Source: Desulfuromonadaceae bacterium GWC2_58_13 (GTDB taxonomy: Bacteria > Desulfobacterota > Desulfuromonadia > Desulfuromonadales > Trichloromonadaceae). From it: a stretch of DNA of 16,748 nt. The notes beneath the pieces were generated by a model. That model did no database searches, was not told the DNA's origin, and saw only the letters and a list, made by a program, of their open reading frames with translations. Positions within the stretch are counted from its first letter, which is position 1. Each line of letters begins with the position of its first letter. Positions 6,208 to 12,736 of this stretch are shown in pieces. Both the position numbers and the translations under genes were made by a program. Where the stretch lies: positions 1,300 to 18,047 of the forward strand of contig MHXM01000124.1 of NCBI GenBank assembly GCA_001825565.1. The letters are read 5' to 3'.

Positions 6208-6665
6208 TCGTCGAATCCCTGGCCGCGGGCGACCCGGAAAACCGAGTGGAATATCGCCGCCTCGACCCCGGATTCGTCGGTGACCTTCGCCTCGCCGTAA
6301 AAGGAGCGCCCTTCGGGACCGCGAACCACGGCGGTCGCCGTCACCACACCCTGCTTGACCGGAGCGAGAAAACGGGTGGTCAGTTCGGTGGTGGCAAAAA
6401 TGGTGCCGGGCGGAAGCAGCGATTTGATCGCCATGGCCACGGCGGTATCGGCCAGGGTGGTAATGGCGCCGCCATGCATGAACCCCCCGCCCATCGCCAG
6501 CTTGACCTTAAAGGGCACGGTCAGCACCGACTTCCCTTCGGCCGCCTTCTCGATTTTCAATCCTACCAGGTCTTCGAAGGGAGCGGTGTCAATCCAGCCC
6601 TCCAGTTCAAACTGAGGCTGCCGTGACTGCCGTAACTCATCGCCATCCGCCATCAATCGGGCCAT
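6204..6665 (-). CDS. PaaI-type hotdog-fold thioesterase
   Basis: 153 residues with a single hotdog domain. The signature GGGFMHGGAITTLADTA (59-75) has the HGG turn and Asp73, the place of the catalytic acid in PaaI-like acyl-CoA thioesterases. It probably hydrolyses an acyl- or aryl-CoA in the cytoplasm; the substrate cannot be read from sequence. The ATG at 6665 has AAAGGA seven bases upstream. Its stop overlaps the TTG start of the metallopeptidase gene, so these two are coupled. It is separated from the HtrA gene by 70 bases that hold a hairpin and a possible weak promoter. Its presence in a stress-type cluster may be incidental. Confidence 0.88.
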   Translation of the reverse strand: MARLMADGDELRQSRQPQFELEGWIDTAPFEDLVGLKIEKAAEGKSVLTVPFKVKLAMGGGFMHGGAITTLADTAVAMAIKSLLPPGTIFATTELTTRFLAPVKQGVVTATAVVRGPEGRSFYGEAKVTDESGVEAAIFHSVFRVARGQGFDD

Positions 6666-6682
6666 TCAGATATCCTTTCTTA

Positions 6683-6732
6683 AAATCAGGCTGAAGGGTC
6701 TCCTTCGGTCAAATACCTTCAGCCTTCAGCCT
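6683..6732 (-). promoter_or_regulatory. Intercistronic hairpin with possible secondary promoter
   Basis: AGGCTGAAGG (6688-6697) can pair with CCTTCAGCCT at 6716-6725 or with a tandem second copy at 6723-6732, giving alternative stems between the HtrA gene and the thioesterase gene. TTGACC (6707-6712) with TGATTT (6683-6688) at 18-base spacing on the minus strand could be a promoter. Without a strong U-tract the hairpin is more likely a processing or partial attenuation site. Confidence 0.35.
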
Positions 6733-6735
6733 GCC

Positions 6736-8073
6736 CTACGGCAGATCGAGATAATAACCACGACCGTTGCGAACCACCAGGAAACGCAGGGGTTCCAGAC
6801 CGATGCGTTCCTCGATCGCCCGGCTGAACTCCTCGCTCGTCGTCACCTGTTCGCCGGCCACCTCGGCCACCCGGTCGCCGGGACGGATGCCCGTCTGTTC
6901 GGCCGTCGAACCGGAAATCACCTGTTTTACAAGGAGGCCGTGACGGCTTTCGATCAGGTCCAGACCAAATACCCGGGTCGCGTAATCGAGAGCATATCCA
7001 GCCGGAAGCGCGGACAGCTCCACCTCGACCTCTTTCGGTTCCATCCCGCGCAACAGGTTGATGCGGATTCGACTGTCGGGGGTGTAGGTGCGCAGCAAAG
7101 AACGGTATTCGGCCGGCGACCCCACCGGGTCGCCATCGAGCGCCAGCAGCACGTCGGCCACCAGGATTCCGGCGCGCTGGGCCGGCGACCCGGGCTCGAT
7201 CCGGTTGACCAGCACCCCGCCCGCCCCCCGGATAGTGCTGAACGCCTGGCCGACCTCGCCCGGAATGATGCCGAGGAAGGCCCGGCGAACCCGCCCCAGC
7301 TTGATCAGGTCGTCGATAATCCGCCGGGCGGTTTCGATGGGAATGGCGAAACCGATCCCCTGGGCCTGTTGGATGATCGCCGTGTTGATCCCGATCAGTT
7401 CGCCGTTGATGTTGATCAGCGGACCCCCGGAATTGCCCGGGTTGATCAGGGCGTCGGTCTGAATGAACAGAGCGAAACCGTCGCCCTCGATCGGCAGCCG
7501 GCGGCGGGTCGAACTGACGATCCCGGTGGTGATCGAATGACCGAGACCGAGCGGATTGCCGATGGCGATCACCGTCTCGCCAACCAGCAGATCATCGGAG
7601 CGCCCCGGTTGCAGCGCCGGGAACGGCCCCTCCCCTTGGATTCGCAGCACCGCCAGATCGATGCCTTCGTCCAGTCCGACCAGTTCCGCTTCCAATTCCT
7701 GGCCCCGGTCGGTCAGGGCAACAAAAATTTTCGATGCCTTCTCGATCACATGGGCGTTGGTCAATACGTATCCCTTGGGATCGATGATCACACCCGAGCC
7801 CAGGGATTGGGTCCGGTAGGTTCTGGGCGGCACCAGGTCTTGAAAAAATTGGTCGAAAAACGGGTCGGAAAAACCGAAAAAAGGCGAATTTCGCCCGCGA
7901 ACGATTTGTTCGGTCCGGATATTGACCACCGCCGGGCCGGATTTTTCCACCGCCTCGACCACCGGGGAGCGGCGATCATAGGCCCCAGCCGGGAAGGCGA
8001 ACAGCACCGGCAGCCAAAGCGCCAGTACGCCGATGAGGATGCGAACCCCCGTTGCAGGCGAGAAAGCTTTCAC
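6736..8073 (-). CDS. HtrA/Do-family periplasmic serine protease, two PDZ domains
   Basis: 445 residues. A hydrophobic N-terminal signal (about 10-30, ending FPAGA) sends it to the periplasm or anchors it. The trypsin-like domain (about 38-255) has the full triad: His108 in TNAHV, Asp139 in GIDLAV and Ser215 in NPGNSGGP. The regulatory linker with FFDQFFQD (72-79) is also present. Two PDZ-like domains follow, at about 265-345 and 360-440. HtrA/DegP proteins degrade or hold misfolded envelope proteins. The start is a GTG at 8073, overlapping the response-regulator stop as GTGA with GGAG eight bases upstream; no downstream Met precedes the signal peptide core. Co-translation with the two-component system suggests a sensing and clearance unit for envelope stress. 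DegP, DegQ and MucD cannot be told apart here. Confidence 0.94.
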   Translation of the reverse strand: MKAFSPATGVRILIGVLALWLPVLFAFPAGAYDRRSPVVEAVEKSGPAVVNIRTEQIVRGRNSPFFGFSDPFFDQFFQDLVPPRTYRTQSLGSGVIIDPKGYVLTNAHVIEKASKIFVALTDRGQELEAELVGLDEGIDLAVLRIQGEGPFPALQPGRSDDLLVGETVIAIGNPLGLGHSITTGIVSSTRRRLPIEGDGFALFIQTDALINPGNSGGPLININGELIGINTAIIQQAQGIGFAIPIETARRIIDDLIKLGRVRRAFLGIIPGEVGQAFSTIRGAGGVLVNRIEPGSPAQRAGILVADVLLALDGDPVGSPAEYRSLLRTYTPDSRIRINLLRGMEPKEVEVELSALPAGYALDYATRVFGLDLIESRHGLLVKQVISGSTAEQTGIRPGDRVAEVAGEQVTTSEEFSRAIEERIGLEPLRFLVVRNGRGYYLDLP

Positions 8074-9440
8074 GGTTTCATCTCCGTCGCGGCACCGTTT
8101 TTACCGATGCCGTATTTTTCCAGACGATAAATCAGGGTATGGCGGGGAATTCGCAGAAAAGCGGCGGCACGGGTCTGGTTCCAGTCGTTGCGGCGCAGAG
8201 CTTCGAGCACCGCCTCTTTCTCCAGCTCTTCCAGGGAATACCCATCATCGGGAAGATTGAGAACCCCGCCCGTGACGGTTCGATGCGGGCTGCGGATTTT
8301 CGGCGGCAGATCGTCCAGTTCGATCCCCGGACCGCGACGCAGGATCACCATCCGCTCGACGGCGTTTTCCAGTTCGCGGACGTTGCCCGGCCAGGCGTAA
8401 GCGGTCAGGGCGCCCATCGCTGCCTCGGAACAGGCCGGATTACCGTGCTTGCCGAGAAAATGTCTGACCAGGAGCGGAATATCGGCCTTTCGCTGGCGCA
8501 ACGGCGGCAGATGCACCGGAATCACCGCCAGACGATAGTAGAGATCCTGGCGAAAACCGCCTTCGTCGATGGCCGTCTCGAGATCGCGATTGGAAGCCGC
8601 CACCACCCGTACGTCGATCTTGCGGACGCTGCCGCCGACCGGTTCGATTTCCCGTTCCTGCAGGGCGCGCAGCAGCTTGGGCTGCAGTTCCATCGGCAAT
8701 TCGCCCACCTCGTCGAGAAACAGGGTTCCACCGTCGGCCTGCTCGAACTTGCCCTTGCGATCCTTGACCGCCCCGGTGAAAGCGCCGCGAACATGGCCGA
8801 ACAGTTCACTTTCGAGCAGTTCGCGGGGAATCGCCGCGCAGTTGACCGGCACGAAGGGAGCGGCATGTCGTTCGCTGCCCGAATGGATGGCCCGGGCGAT
8901 CAGCTCTTTGCCCGTGCCGCTTTCACCGCCGATCAGCACCGTCGCCTCGGTGGAAGCCACCCGCCGCACCACGTCGAACACCTGTTGCATTTCGTCGGAA
9001 ATCCCGACCAGCCGGGTAAAATCGATTTTCTGGGTCAGTTCCTGGCGCAGACGCTGATTTTCCTCTTTCAACCCGCGGTAGGTGAACGCCTGGTCGGTCA
9101 CCATCACCAGTTCGTCGCGGCTGAACGGTTTGGTCAGATAATCGAAGGCGCCGAGCTTCATCGCTTCGACCGCCCTCTCCACGGTGCCATACGCCGTGAT
9201 GACGATGACCAGAGTTTCCGGGTGTTCGGCCTTGACCTGCTTCAGCAGGTCGTAGCCGGAGAGCCCCGGCATCTGGATGTCGGTAATAATCACTCCGGGC
9301 TGTTCAAGCCCGAAAATTCTTAACCCCTCGGCGCCATCGGCAGCGGTCAGCACGCGGTAACCGGCCTCGTGGAGGGTGAATTCGATCACCCGACGCAGGG
9401 ATTCGTCGTCATCGATGAGCAACACGGTATTACGGGACAC
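8070..9440 (-). CDS. NtrC-family sigma54-dependent response regulator
   Basis: 456 residues in the classic three-part layout. The receiver domain (about 4-118) has Asp10, Asp11, phospho-acceptor Asp54 in ITDIQMPG and Lys104. The AAA+ sigma54-interaction domain (about 143-365) has Walker A GESGTGKE (172-179), the sigma54-contacting GAFTGA loop (219-224) and Walker B GTLFLDEVGELP (238-249). A Fis-type helix-turn-helix ends the protein (about 405-445, NQTRAAAFLRIPRHTLIYRL). All key residues are intact. It should activate sigma54 promoters when phosphorylated by the kinase encoded just upstream. The start is a GTG at 9440 with GGAGG five bases before it. Its stop overlaps the GTG of the protease gene. 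I could not identify a convincing sigma54 promoter inside the window, so its targets may lie elsewhere. Confidence 0.95.
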   Translation of the reverse strand: MSRNTVLLIDDDESLRRVIEFTLHEAGYRVLTAADGAEGLRIFGLEQPGVIITDIQMPGLSGYDLLKQVKAEHPETLVIVITAYGTVERAVEAMKLGAFDYLTKPFSRDELVMVTDQAFTYRGLKEENQRLRQELTQKIDFTRLVGISDEMQQVFDVVRRVASTEATVLIGGESGTGKELIARAIHSGSERHAAPFVPVNCAAIPRELLESELFGHVRGAFTGAVKDRKGKFEQADGGTLFLDEVGELPMELQPKLLRALQEREIEPVGGSVRKIDVRVVAASNRDLETAIDEGGFRQDLYYRLAVIPVHLPPLRQRKADIPLLVRHFLGKHGNPACSEAAMGALTAYAWPGNVRELENAVERMVILRRGPGIELDDLPPKIRSPHRTVTGGVLNLPDDGYSLEELEKEAVLEALRRNDWNQTRAAAFLRIPRHTLIYRLEKYGIGKNGAATEMKP

Positions 9441-9449
9441 GCACGCCTC

Positions 9450-10550
9450 CTAGGATGCCGCCGCGGGCAGCGGCAGGTGCAGGGTAAAGATCGCCCCTTC
9501 GCCGGGACGACTTTCGACTTCGATGCGGCCACCGTGCCCCTGGACGATCCGGTGGGTAATGGCCAGGCCCAGGCCGGTTCCCTCGCTGCGGGTGGTGAAA
9601 AAAGGGTTGAAAATGCGGTCCAGGCTTTCCTCGGGAATCCCCTGCCCGGTATCGGCAAACCGGATTTGGGCCTCGCCGGCTTCCGCTCCCGCCGACACGG
9701 TCAACGTGCCGCCTGCGGGCATGGCTTGCAGCGCATTGAGTACCAGGTTGAGAAAAGCCTGTTTGAGCTGTTCGCGATCCCCCGGCACCTTCAGCGCGCC
9801 CTCCCCTTCGAAAACGACCCGGACCTGGTTTTTCTGGGTCGGCTGGCGAGTCAGGGTCAACACATCGCGCAGGACTTCGAGCACATCGAAGGACTCCCGG
9901 CGAGCCGCTGCCGGCCGGGAAAAATCAAGGAAATCCTGCACCACCCGGTTCAGCCGGTCGACTTCCTTGATCAGGATCTGGGCGAACTCATATCGTTTGT
10001 CCGCCGGGTCGATGCCGTCTTTCAAAATTTCCGCCGTGCCGCGGATCGAGCCGAGCGGATTGCGGATCTCGTGAGCCAGTCCCGCCGACAGCTCCCCCAG
10101 GGCCGACAGGCGATCGGCCCGGCGCAGCTGCTCCTCGATTTCGAGTACCAGGTCGGCCTGTTCGTGCAGCTTGGCGTAGCTCTCTTCGAGGCGCTGGGCG
10201 GTCTTTTCGGCCCGAATCCGCTGCATGATCTCGCGCTGGCTGAGGATGCCGGTGAGAAACCCAATCAGGTTGTAAAGGAGAATTTCCAGGTATTGCTCCA
10301 GGGGAACTCCCTGATGATGCCCCCACTGAAACACCACGTGCGGCGCGTACAGAATCGAAATCCCGATCGAGGTGGCCACGCCTCCGCGCAGGGCGTACCA
10401 AAGTCCGCCGAGAATGATCGGGATGTAGTAAAGCCGCCGGTAGATATCGTGGTACTCGTCCTTCTGGGTCGTGGTCAGATAATGCAGGGAGGTGATCCCC
10501 AGCACCAGAACAACCAGGATGGCCAGCCGGATGGTTGAATTTCTTCGCAT
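9450..10550 (-). CDS. Membrane-bound sensor histidine kinase (NtrB-like catalytic half)
   Basis: 366 residues. About four N-terminal hydrophobic segments (around 8-26, 42-58, 60-76, 88-104) with very short loops leave no periplasmic sensor domain. A coiled-coil stretch follows (about 108-145), then the HisKA domain with phospho-acceptor His160 in GLAHEIRNPLGSIRGTAE. The ATPase domain has the N box (NLVLNALQA, Asn272), DTGQGIPEE (300-308) and GTGLGLA (324-330). It should phosphorylate the response regulator encoded nine bases downstream. The membrane part may itself sense the signal, as in intramembrane-sensing kinases. The ATG at 10550 has no good ribosome-binding site: the nearest purine run (GGGG) is about 15 bases away. 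A promoter-like pair at 10558-10587 would place the transcript start almost at the ATG. Confidence 0.94.
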   Translation of the reverse strand: MRRNSTIRLAILVVLVLGITSLHYLTTTQKDEYHDIYRRLYYIPIILGGLWYALRGGVATSIGISILYAPHVVFQWGHHQGVPLEQYLEILLYNLIGFLTGILSQREIMQRIRAEKTAQRLEESYAKLHEQADLVLEIEEQLRRADRLSALGELSAGLAHEIRNPLGSIRGTAEILKDGIDPADKRYEFAQILIKEVDRLNRVVQDFLDFSRPAAARRESFDVLEVLRDVLTLTRQPTQKNQVRVVFEGEGALKVPGDREQLKQAFLNLVLNALQAMPAGGTLTVSAGAEAGEAQIRFADTGQGIPEESLDRIFNPFFTTRSEGTGLGLAITHRIVQGHGGRIEVESRPGEGAIFTLHLPLPAAAS

Positions 10551-10557
10551 GGTTAGA

Positions 10558-10587
10558 TTTGTACCCCAGGAATCGGCAACAATTCAA
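10558..10587 (-). promoter_or_regulatory. Possible promoter of the histidine kinase operon
   Basis: On the minus strand, TTGAAT (10582-10587) and TACAAA (10558-10563) are 18 bases apart. Transcription would begin within a few bases of the ATG at 10550, giving a leaderless or nearly leaderless mRNA. That would fit the missing ribosome-binding site. Confidence 0.4.
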
Positions 10588-10603
10588 GTATTTATGCCCG
10601 GGC

Positions 10604-10670
10604 AAAAAAAACCCTCCTGCGAACAGGAGGGGAAAAATAAGGAGGCAAAAGCGAGCAAATCCGCCTTGCC
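10604..10670 (-). ncRNA. Candidate small RNA or terminated leader RNA
   Basis: On the minus strand, a promoter-like element with an extended -10 (TGATAGAAT, at 10677-10685) is followed by about 65 bases that form two hairpins. The first pairs GGCAA with TTGCC (10644-10670, with an inner GCG/CGC). The second is a textbook intrinsic terminator: CCCTCCTG, loop TTCG, CAGGAGGG, then eight T (10604-10631). Between them the RNA reads CCTCCTTATTTTT. CCUCCUUA is identical to the anti-Shine-Dalgarno end of 16S rRNA. No open reading frame with a start and ribosome-binding site fits. No gene lies upstream on this strand that would need this terminator, so either a free small RNA or an attenuated leader of the kinase operon is encoded. 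I recognise no known RNA family. Confidence 0.5.
10612..10631 (-). terminator. Intrinsic terminator with UUCG loop
   Basis: A perfect 8-bp G/C-rich stem, CCCTCCTG/CAGGAGGG, with loop TTCG, is followed by an eight-base T run (10604-10611 on the plus strand as A). It is directional for minus-strand transcription and stands 54 bases upstream of the histidine kinase start. Confidence 0.85.
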
Positions 10671-10676
10671 GTTTTA

Positions 10677-10704
10677 ATTCTATCAGAGGTTTGGCAATTT
10701 GTAA
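10677..10704 (-). promoter_or_regulatory. Promoter of the candidate small RNA
   Basis: The extended -10 TGATAGAAT (10677-10685) has TTACAA 16 bases upstream of TAGAAT as a possible -35. Initiation would fall around 10670, at the foot of the first hairpin. The strength of the -10 carries the call; the -35 match is moderate. Confidence 0.45.
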
Positions 10705-10723
10705 GATCTTCGCGAATATATCA

Positions 10724-10753
10724 TTGGACAGGATTAAAGCCGGCAGGTTATGC
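10724..10753 (+). promoter_or_regulatory. Possible promoter of the AEC transporter gene
   Basis: TTGGAC (10724-10729) and TTATGC (10748-10753) are 18 bases apart on the plus strand, 37 bases before the ATG at 10790. The -10 is a moderate match only. Confidence 0.35.
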
Positions 10754-10789
10754 TGACCCGACCGTTCCTCGGATAAAGACAGGCACGTC

Positions 10790-11734
10790 ATGGCGCTTTT
10801 TTTCGACATTCTGACAATCGTTCTGCCGGTCTTTCTGGTCATCACTCTCGGTTATGGCCTCAAGAAGGCCGGGTTGATCGACCAGGCCTTCCTGTTTCAG
10901 ACCAACCGCCTGGTTTACTACATCTGCCTGCCGCTGCTCCTCTTTTACAAAATCGGCACCGCCGACTTTTTCGCCAATTTCAACGGGACGCTGGTTTTCG
11001 GTTCGGCCGTCGCGATCGCCATCGGCTTCTTCGTTTCCTACGGCTACGCCGCCCTGCGCGGCTATCCGCCGGCCGCCCGCGGCGCCTTCTGTCAGGGCTC
11101 GTTTCGCGGCAACCTCGCCTACATGGGGCTGGCCATCGTCTTCAACGCCTACGGCGAAACGGGCTTTACCCGCGCCGGGATTCTCATGGGATTCCTGGTC
11201 CCGGTCCTCAACTTTTTCGCCATCCTCGCCCTGCTCCTGCCGCACCGGGGCAGTGAAGGCAGCCGGGGCGGCGGTTTCTGGATTCGCCAGATCGCCCTGA
11301 ATCCACTGATCATCGCTTCGTTTGCAGGCATCCTCTGGAGTTTTCTGTCCCTGCCGATGCCGGTCATCCTCGACCGCAGCCTGCATATCGCCACCGGCAT
11401 GACCTTGCCGCTGGCTCTGATCGCCATCGGCGGCGCCTTCTCCCTCGAACGGCTCAAGGGGGATCTGGTGCGGGCCGCCTTCGCCACCGGCATCAAGATC
11501 GTCTGGCTGCCGCTGATAGCCGCCGTTCTGCTCAGACTGCTCGGCGTGACCGGCCAGGACCTCGCCATCGGCGTGCTGATGGCCGGAACCCCGGCAGCCA
11601 CCGCCACCTACATCATGGCCCACCAGTTGAAGGGCGATGCCGAACTGGCCGGGTCGATCGTCATGATGTCGACCCTCCTGTCGGCGATCACCTACACCGC
11701 CGCCCTGTTCATCCTGCGCACTCTTGTATTATGA
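10790..11734 (+). CDS. AEC (auxin efflux carrier) family transporter
   Basis: 314 residues, almost all hydrophobic, with about ten membrane helices arranged as two five-helix halves around a short polar centre (about 145-165, HRGSEGSRGG). The family pattern shows in LVYYICLPLLLFYKIG (41-56), RGNLAYMGLAIV (about 105-116) and the C-terminal GTPAATATYIMA segment. Bacterial AEC proteins are secondary carriers, several of which move malate, malonate or other organic acids; the substrate here cannot be read from sequence. The ATG at 10790 has a weak AGG eight bases upstream. It is transcribed divergently from the kinase cluster and is followed by 153 bases before the flagellin gene. A weak AT-rich stem at about 11758-11780 may end its transcript. 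Confidence 0.9.
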   Translation: MALFFDILTIVLPVFLVITLGYGLKKAGLIDQAFLFQTNRLVYYICLPLLLFYKIGTADFFANFNGTLVFGSAVAIAIGFFVSYGYAALRGYPPAARGAFCQGSFRGNLAYMGLAIVFNAYGETGFTRAGILMGFLVPVLNFFAILALLLPHRGSEGSRGGGFWIRQIALNPLIIASFAGILWSFLSLPMPVILDRSLHIATGMTLPLALIAIGGAFSLERLKGDLVRAAFATGIKIVWLPLIAAVLLRLLGVTGQDLAIGVLMAGTPAATATYIMAHQLKGDAELAGSIVMMSTLLSAITYTAALFILRTLVL

Positions 11735-11782
11735 TTTGTGAGCCCGGCGGAATGCGCTGAAAAGGCTTTTTTCAACCCTTTT

Positions 11783-11812
11783 TTGACATTGGAACTATAA
11801 ATTGGCTAAACT
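11783..11812 (+). promoter_or_regulatory. fliC: Promoter of the flagellin gene
   Basis: A perfect -35 TTGACA (11783-11788) and TAAACT (11807-11812) are spaced 18 bases apart, pointing to a sigma70-type promoter with a leader of about 70 bases. A sigma28-like reading (TAAA at 11798, 15 bases, then GCACAATA) matches only half of the -10 consensus. Confidence 0.55.
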
Positions 11813-11874
11813 GTCAGCACAATAAGAAAAATTTCATAGAACAAGAAGTCAGAGGGATAAGGGTTCGCAACCTG

Positions 11875-11881
11875 AAGGAGG
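11875..11881 (+). promoter_or_regulatory. Strong ribosome-binding site of flagellin
   Basis: AAGGAGG stands six bases before the ATG at 11888. Just upstream lie AGAGGGATAAGGG and a small GGTT/AACC stem. GGA-rich leaders of this kind are typical CsrA targets in flagellin mRNAs, but that role is only inferred here. Confidence 0.7.
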
Positions 11882-11887
11882 GAAATA

Positions 11888-12655
11888 ATGGCTCTTCGTA
11901 TCAACGATAACCAGTCCGCTCGGAATACCCAGCGGCAGCTCGCCGGCACCCAGAACAAACAGGCCAAAACGATGGAACACCTGGCGACCGGCAAACGGGT
12001 CAACAGCGGGATGGACAGCGCCGTGGCCCTGGCCATCTCCAGCAACCTGGGCGGCGACATTCGCGCCATCAGCCAGTCGGTGCGCAATGCCAATGACGGT
12101 ATTTCCATGGCCAAGCTCGGAGACAGCGCCCTGGATGAAATGTCCACCATGTTTGAACGGATGCAGGAACTCTCCAGTCAAAAAGGCAACGGCGCGCTCA
12201 GCGCGGAAGATCAATCCGCCATCGACGGCGAAATCGGCGCGCTGCAAACCGAGATCAACAGCATCCAGGCCAACACCCGGTTCAACGATAAAAGCCTTTT
12301 TACCGGCCTCGATCAAACCTTCACCGTCGGCGCAACCGAAACCTACAACCTCAGTGTCGACCCGGTAAACGTCGACGTCGGCAACAACGTTTCCGACATC
12401 GAGACCGCCATGGAAAATATCAGCCGGGCCCGGGCAACGTTCGGCCAGGCCACCAGCGATCTGGGTTCTCGGGCCGCCGATTCGGCCGTTCGCGCGGAAA
12501 ACCTCACGGCCGCGCGATCCCGGATCATCGACGCCGACGTTGCGGCCGAAATGGCCCAGTTGACCAAAACCACCATCCTGCAAAAAGCAGGCGTGGCGAT
12601 ACAGACCCAGGCCAACATGTCCTCGACCAGTGTCATGGCGCTGATTAAAGACTAA
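11888..12655 (+). CDS. fliC: Short flagellin
   Basis: 255 residues. Flagellin polymerises into the flagellar filament after export by the flagellar type III system. The conserved N-terminal D0/D1 region (about 1-140) runs from MALRIN through LATGKRVNSGMDSAVALAIS and ends near NDKSLF. The C-terminal D1/D0 region (about 180-255) contains SRIIDADVAAEMAQLTK and ILQKAGVAIQTQANM. Only about 40 residues lie between them, so the outer D2/D3 domains are essentially absent. Divergent points: the N terminus lacks the common NTNxxSLxAQ motif, MDSAVALAIS replaces the usual DDAAGLAIS, and it ends in ALIKD rather than SLLR. No chaperone, hook or cap gene is next to it, which is unusual. It could be a minor filament subunit or a paralogue. 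Confidence 0.92.
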   Translation: MALRINDNQSARNTQRQLAGTQNKQAKTMEHLATGKRVNSGMDSAVALAISSNLGGDIRAISQSVRNANDGISMAKLGDSALDEMSTMFERMQELSSQKGNGALSAEDQSAIDGEIGALQTEINSIQANTRFNDKSLFTGLDQTFTVGATETYNLSVDPVNVDVGNNVSDIETAMENISRARATFGQATSDLGSRAADSAVRAENLTAARSRIIDADVAAEMAQLTKTTILQKAGVAIQTQANMSSTSVMALIKD

Positions 12656-12680
12656 CGGCAAGTCTGAGCCATCACGACTC

Positions 12681-12722
12681 GAAATAAAAAAAGTCGCCCA
12701 TCGGGGCGACTTTTTTTATTTC
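12681..12722. terminator. Bidirectional terminator between flagellin and the DUF4015-type gene
   Basis: A perfect 19-bp inverted repeat (12681-12699 and 12704-12722) has the loop ATCG. The GTCGCCC/GGGCGAC core is flanked by seven A or seven T on either side, so it works as an intrinsic terminator in both directions. It serves the convergent flagellin and glycoside-hydrolase-like genes. Confidence 0.92.
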
Positions 12723-12736
12723 CGGCAAAGCGCTAT

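Noticed and set aside
8052..9323. 423-codon plus-strand open frame
   Set aside because: Antisense to the response regulator, whose every motif is intact on the other strand; no recognisable domain.
9369..10538. 389-codon plus-strand open frame
   Set aside because: Antisense to the histidine kinase; same reasoning.
10604..10670. Cyclic di-GMP (GEMM) or other known riboswitch before the kinase gene
   Set aside because: The conserved GEMM core sequences and tetraloop/receptor layout are not present; only the two-hairpin-terminator form is seen.
11804..11820. Sigma54 promoter before flagellin (TTGGC...GC)
   Set aside because: GG and GC are separated by 11 bases instead of 10 and the flanking bases fit poorly, while a perfect TTGACA -35 stands nearby.
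10748..12661. Minus-strand open frames of 291 and 270 codons opposite the transporter and flagellin
   Set aside because: Antisense to two well-supported genes, no ribosome-binding sites, and Gly/Gln/Asp-rich composition without domains.
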